Shown here in pieces: positions 63,612-64,000 of a stretch of 64,000 bases of DNA. The notes beneath the pieces were generated by a model that saw only the letters and a program-made list of their open reading frames with translations, was not told the origin of the DNA and searched no databases. Origin of the DNA: Pseudomonadota bacterium (GTDB lineage: Bacteria > Pseudomonadota > Alphaproteobacteria > Micropepsales > Micropepsaceae); NCBI GenBank assembly GCA_016201105.1, contig JACQDN010000036.1, positions 22,260 to 86,259 on the forward strand, read 5' to 3'. Both the position numbers and the translations under genes were made by a program. Each line of letters begins with the position of its first letter. Within the stretch, counting starts at the first letter, position 1.

Positions 63612-64000
63612 GCAAGCACTCGATGTCCAGGAAAATCATTCACGCCATTCTTGTTGCGACGGCCGGGTTCGTTCTGGCCAGTTGCGGGGGATTGAATATC
63701 GGTCCACCGCCGGCAGGACAGCTCTATGTCTTGCGTCCGGCGACGACGCCACCGACGGATGCACCGGTCGCGCAATGGCAGCTCGCGATCGCGCTTCCCG
63801 ATGCACCGGATAGTTTGGACACCAACCGTATCGCCCTGATCCGTTCGCAATCGGTGATGGACTACTATGCGAATTCCGCTTGGGTTGACCACACGACTCA
63901 GCTTGTGCAGAGCCTCCTGGTCGAAGCCTTCGAGAAGAGCGGCAAGATCACTGCTGTGGCGCGCGAGACCGAAGGATTGCGGTCCGACTACATTTTGCAA
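63608..64000 (+). CDS. ABC-type transport auxiliary lipoprotein, cut by the window end
   Basis: The first 131 codons are present. Lipoprotein signal with lipobox LASC near residue 26 (GFVLASCGGLNIGPPPAG), then QLYVLRPATTPPTDAPVAQW, LDTNRIALIRSQSVMDYYAN, SAWVDHTTQLVQSLLVEAFE. The D-T-x-R-I...Y-Y-x-x-x-x-W pattern identifies the PqiC/DUF330-type auxiliary lipoprotein of Mla-like operons, probably an outer-membrane partner of the MCE protein. ATG overlaps the MCE stop (ATGA). The remaining C-terminus lies beyond 64000. Confidence 0.85.
   Translation, partial: MSKHSMSRKIIHAILVATAGFVLASCGGLNIGPPPAGQLYVLRPATTPPTDAPVAQWQLAIALPDAPDSLDTNRIALIRSQSVMDYYANSAWVDHTTQLVQSLLVEAFEKSGKITAVARETEGLRSDYILQ

Overview
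The window is a 64 kb stretch of a high-GC, gene-dense chromosome from an alphaproteobacterium. Three things point there: a Caulobacter-type hfaA-hfaB-hfaD holdfast-anchoring operon, a large TonB-dependent receptor with the N-terminal style common in Caulobacterales, sphingomonads and Micropepsales, and several families of palindromic intergenic repeats that I associate with alphaproteobacterial genomes. There are no rRNA, tRNA, phage or CRISPR loci. About 53 protein genes are supported, plus three broken genes or gene fragments.

Layout. 0.1-6.5 kb: beta-carbonic anhydrase, GNAT acetyltransferase, a decayed glyoxalase-fold gene, a MaoC hydratase / CitE-like lyase pair, an OPT transporter and a secreted ankyrin protein. 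6.5-8.7 kb: hfaABD on the minus strand with a clear terminator. 8.8-16.3 kb: DsbA-like isomerase, rhomboid protease, DUF4389 protein and class V aminotransferase, then the TonB receptor and an aldo/keto reductase. 16.6-20.9 kb: RND efflux pump and adaptor. 21.3-30 kb: typA, housekeeping and lipid-related enzymes (SDR, HisN-like phosphatase, hydrolases, MFS carrier, SCP2 protein). 30-34.8 kb: a ScsB/DsbD-like thiol reductase and a redoxin, divergent from a DesK/NarL-type two-component system. 34.9-38.2 kb: TraB/GumN protein, an Hsp20 gene with a sigma-32-like promoter and a candidate ROSE thermometer, an esterase-fold protein lacking its catalytic serine, and a GxxExxY gene bracketed by a perfect 26-bp inverted repeat. 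38.2-44 kb: pentapeptide-repeat protein, autotransporter, threonine aldolase. 44.2-51.8 kb: three acyl-CoA dehydrogenases, cupin, SDR, transketolase-like enzyme. 51.9-54.5 kb: cystathionine beta-synthase and a gamma-synthase/lyase (reverse transsulfuration). 54.5-60.7 kb: a frameshifted SEC-C gene, an NTF2-like secreted protein, then hutU-hutG-hutI divergent from hutF. 60.8-64 kb: an Mla-type lipid-transport operon, cut off at the window end.

The cell suggested is an aerobic heterotroph that attaches to surfaces, degrades amino acids (histidine to glutamate and formate, branched-chain or itaconate-type acyl-CoAs) and fatty acyl-CoAs, and maintains an asymmetric outer membrane. The points most worth a second look are the inverted-repeat-bracketed GxxExxY gene, the Hsp20 leader, the Ser-to-Ala esterase, and three gene remnants that are easily missed.
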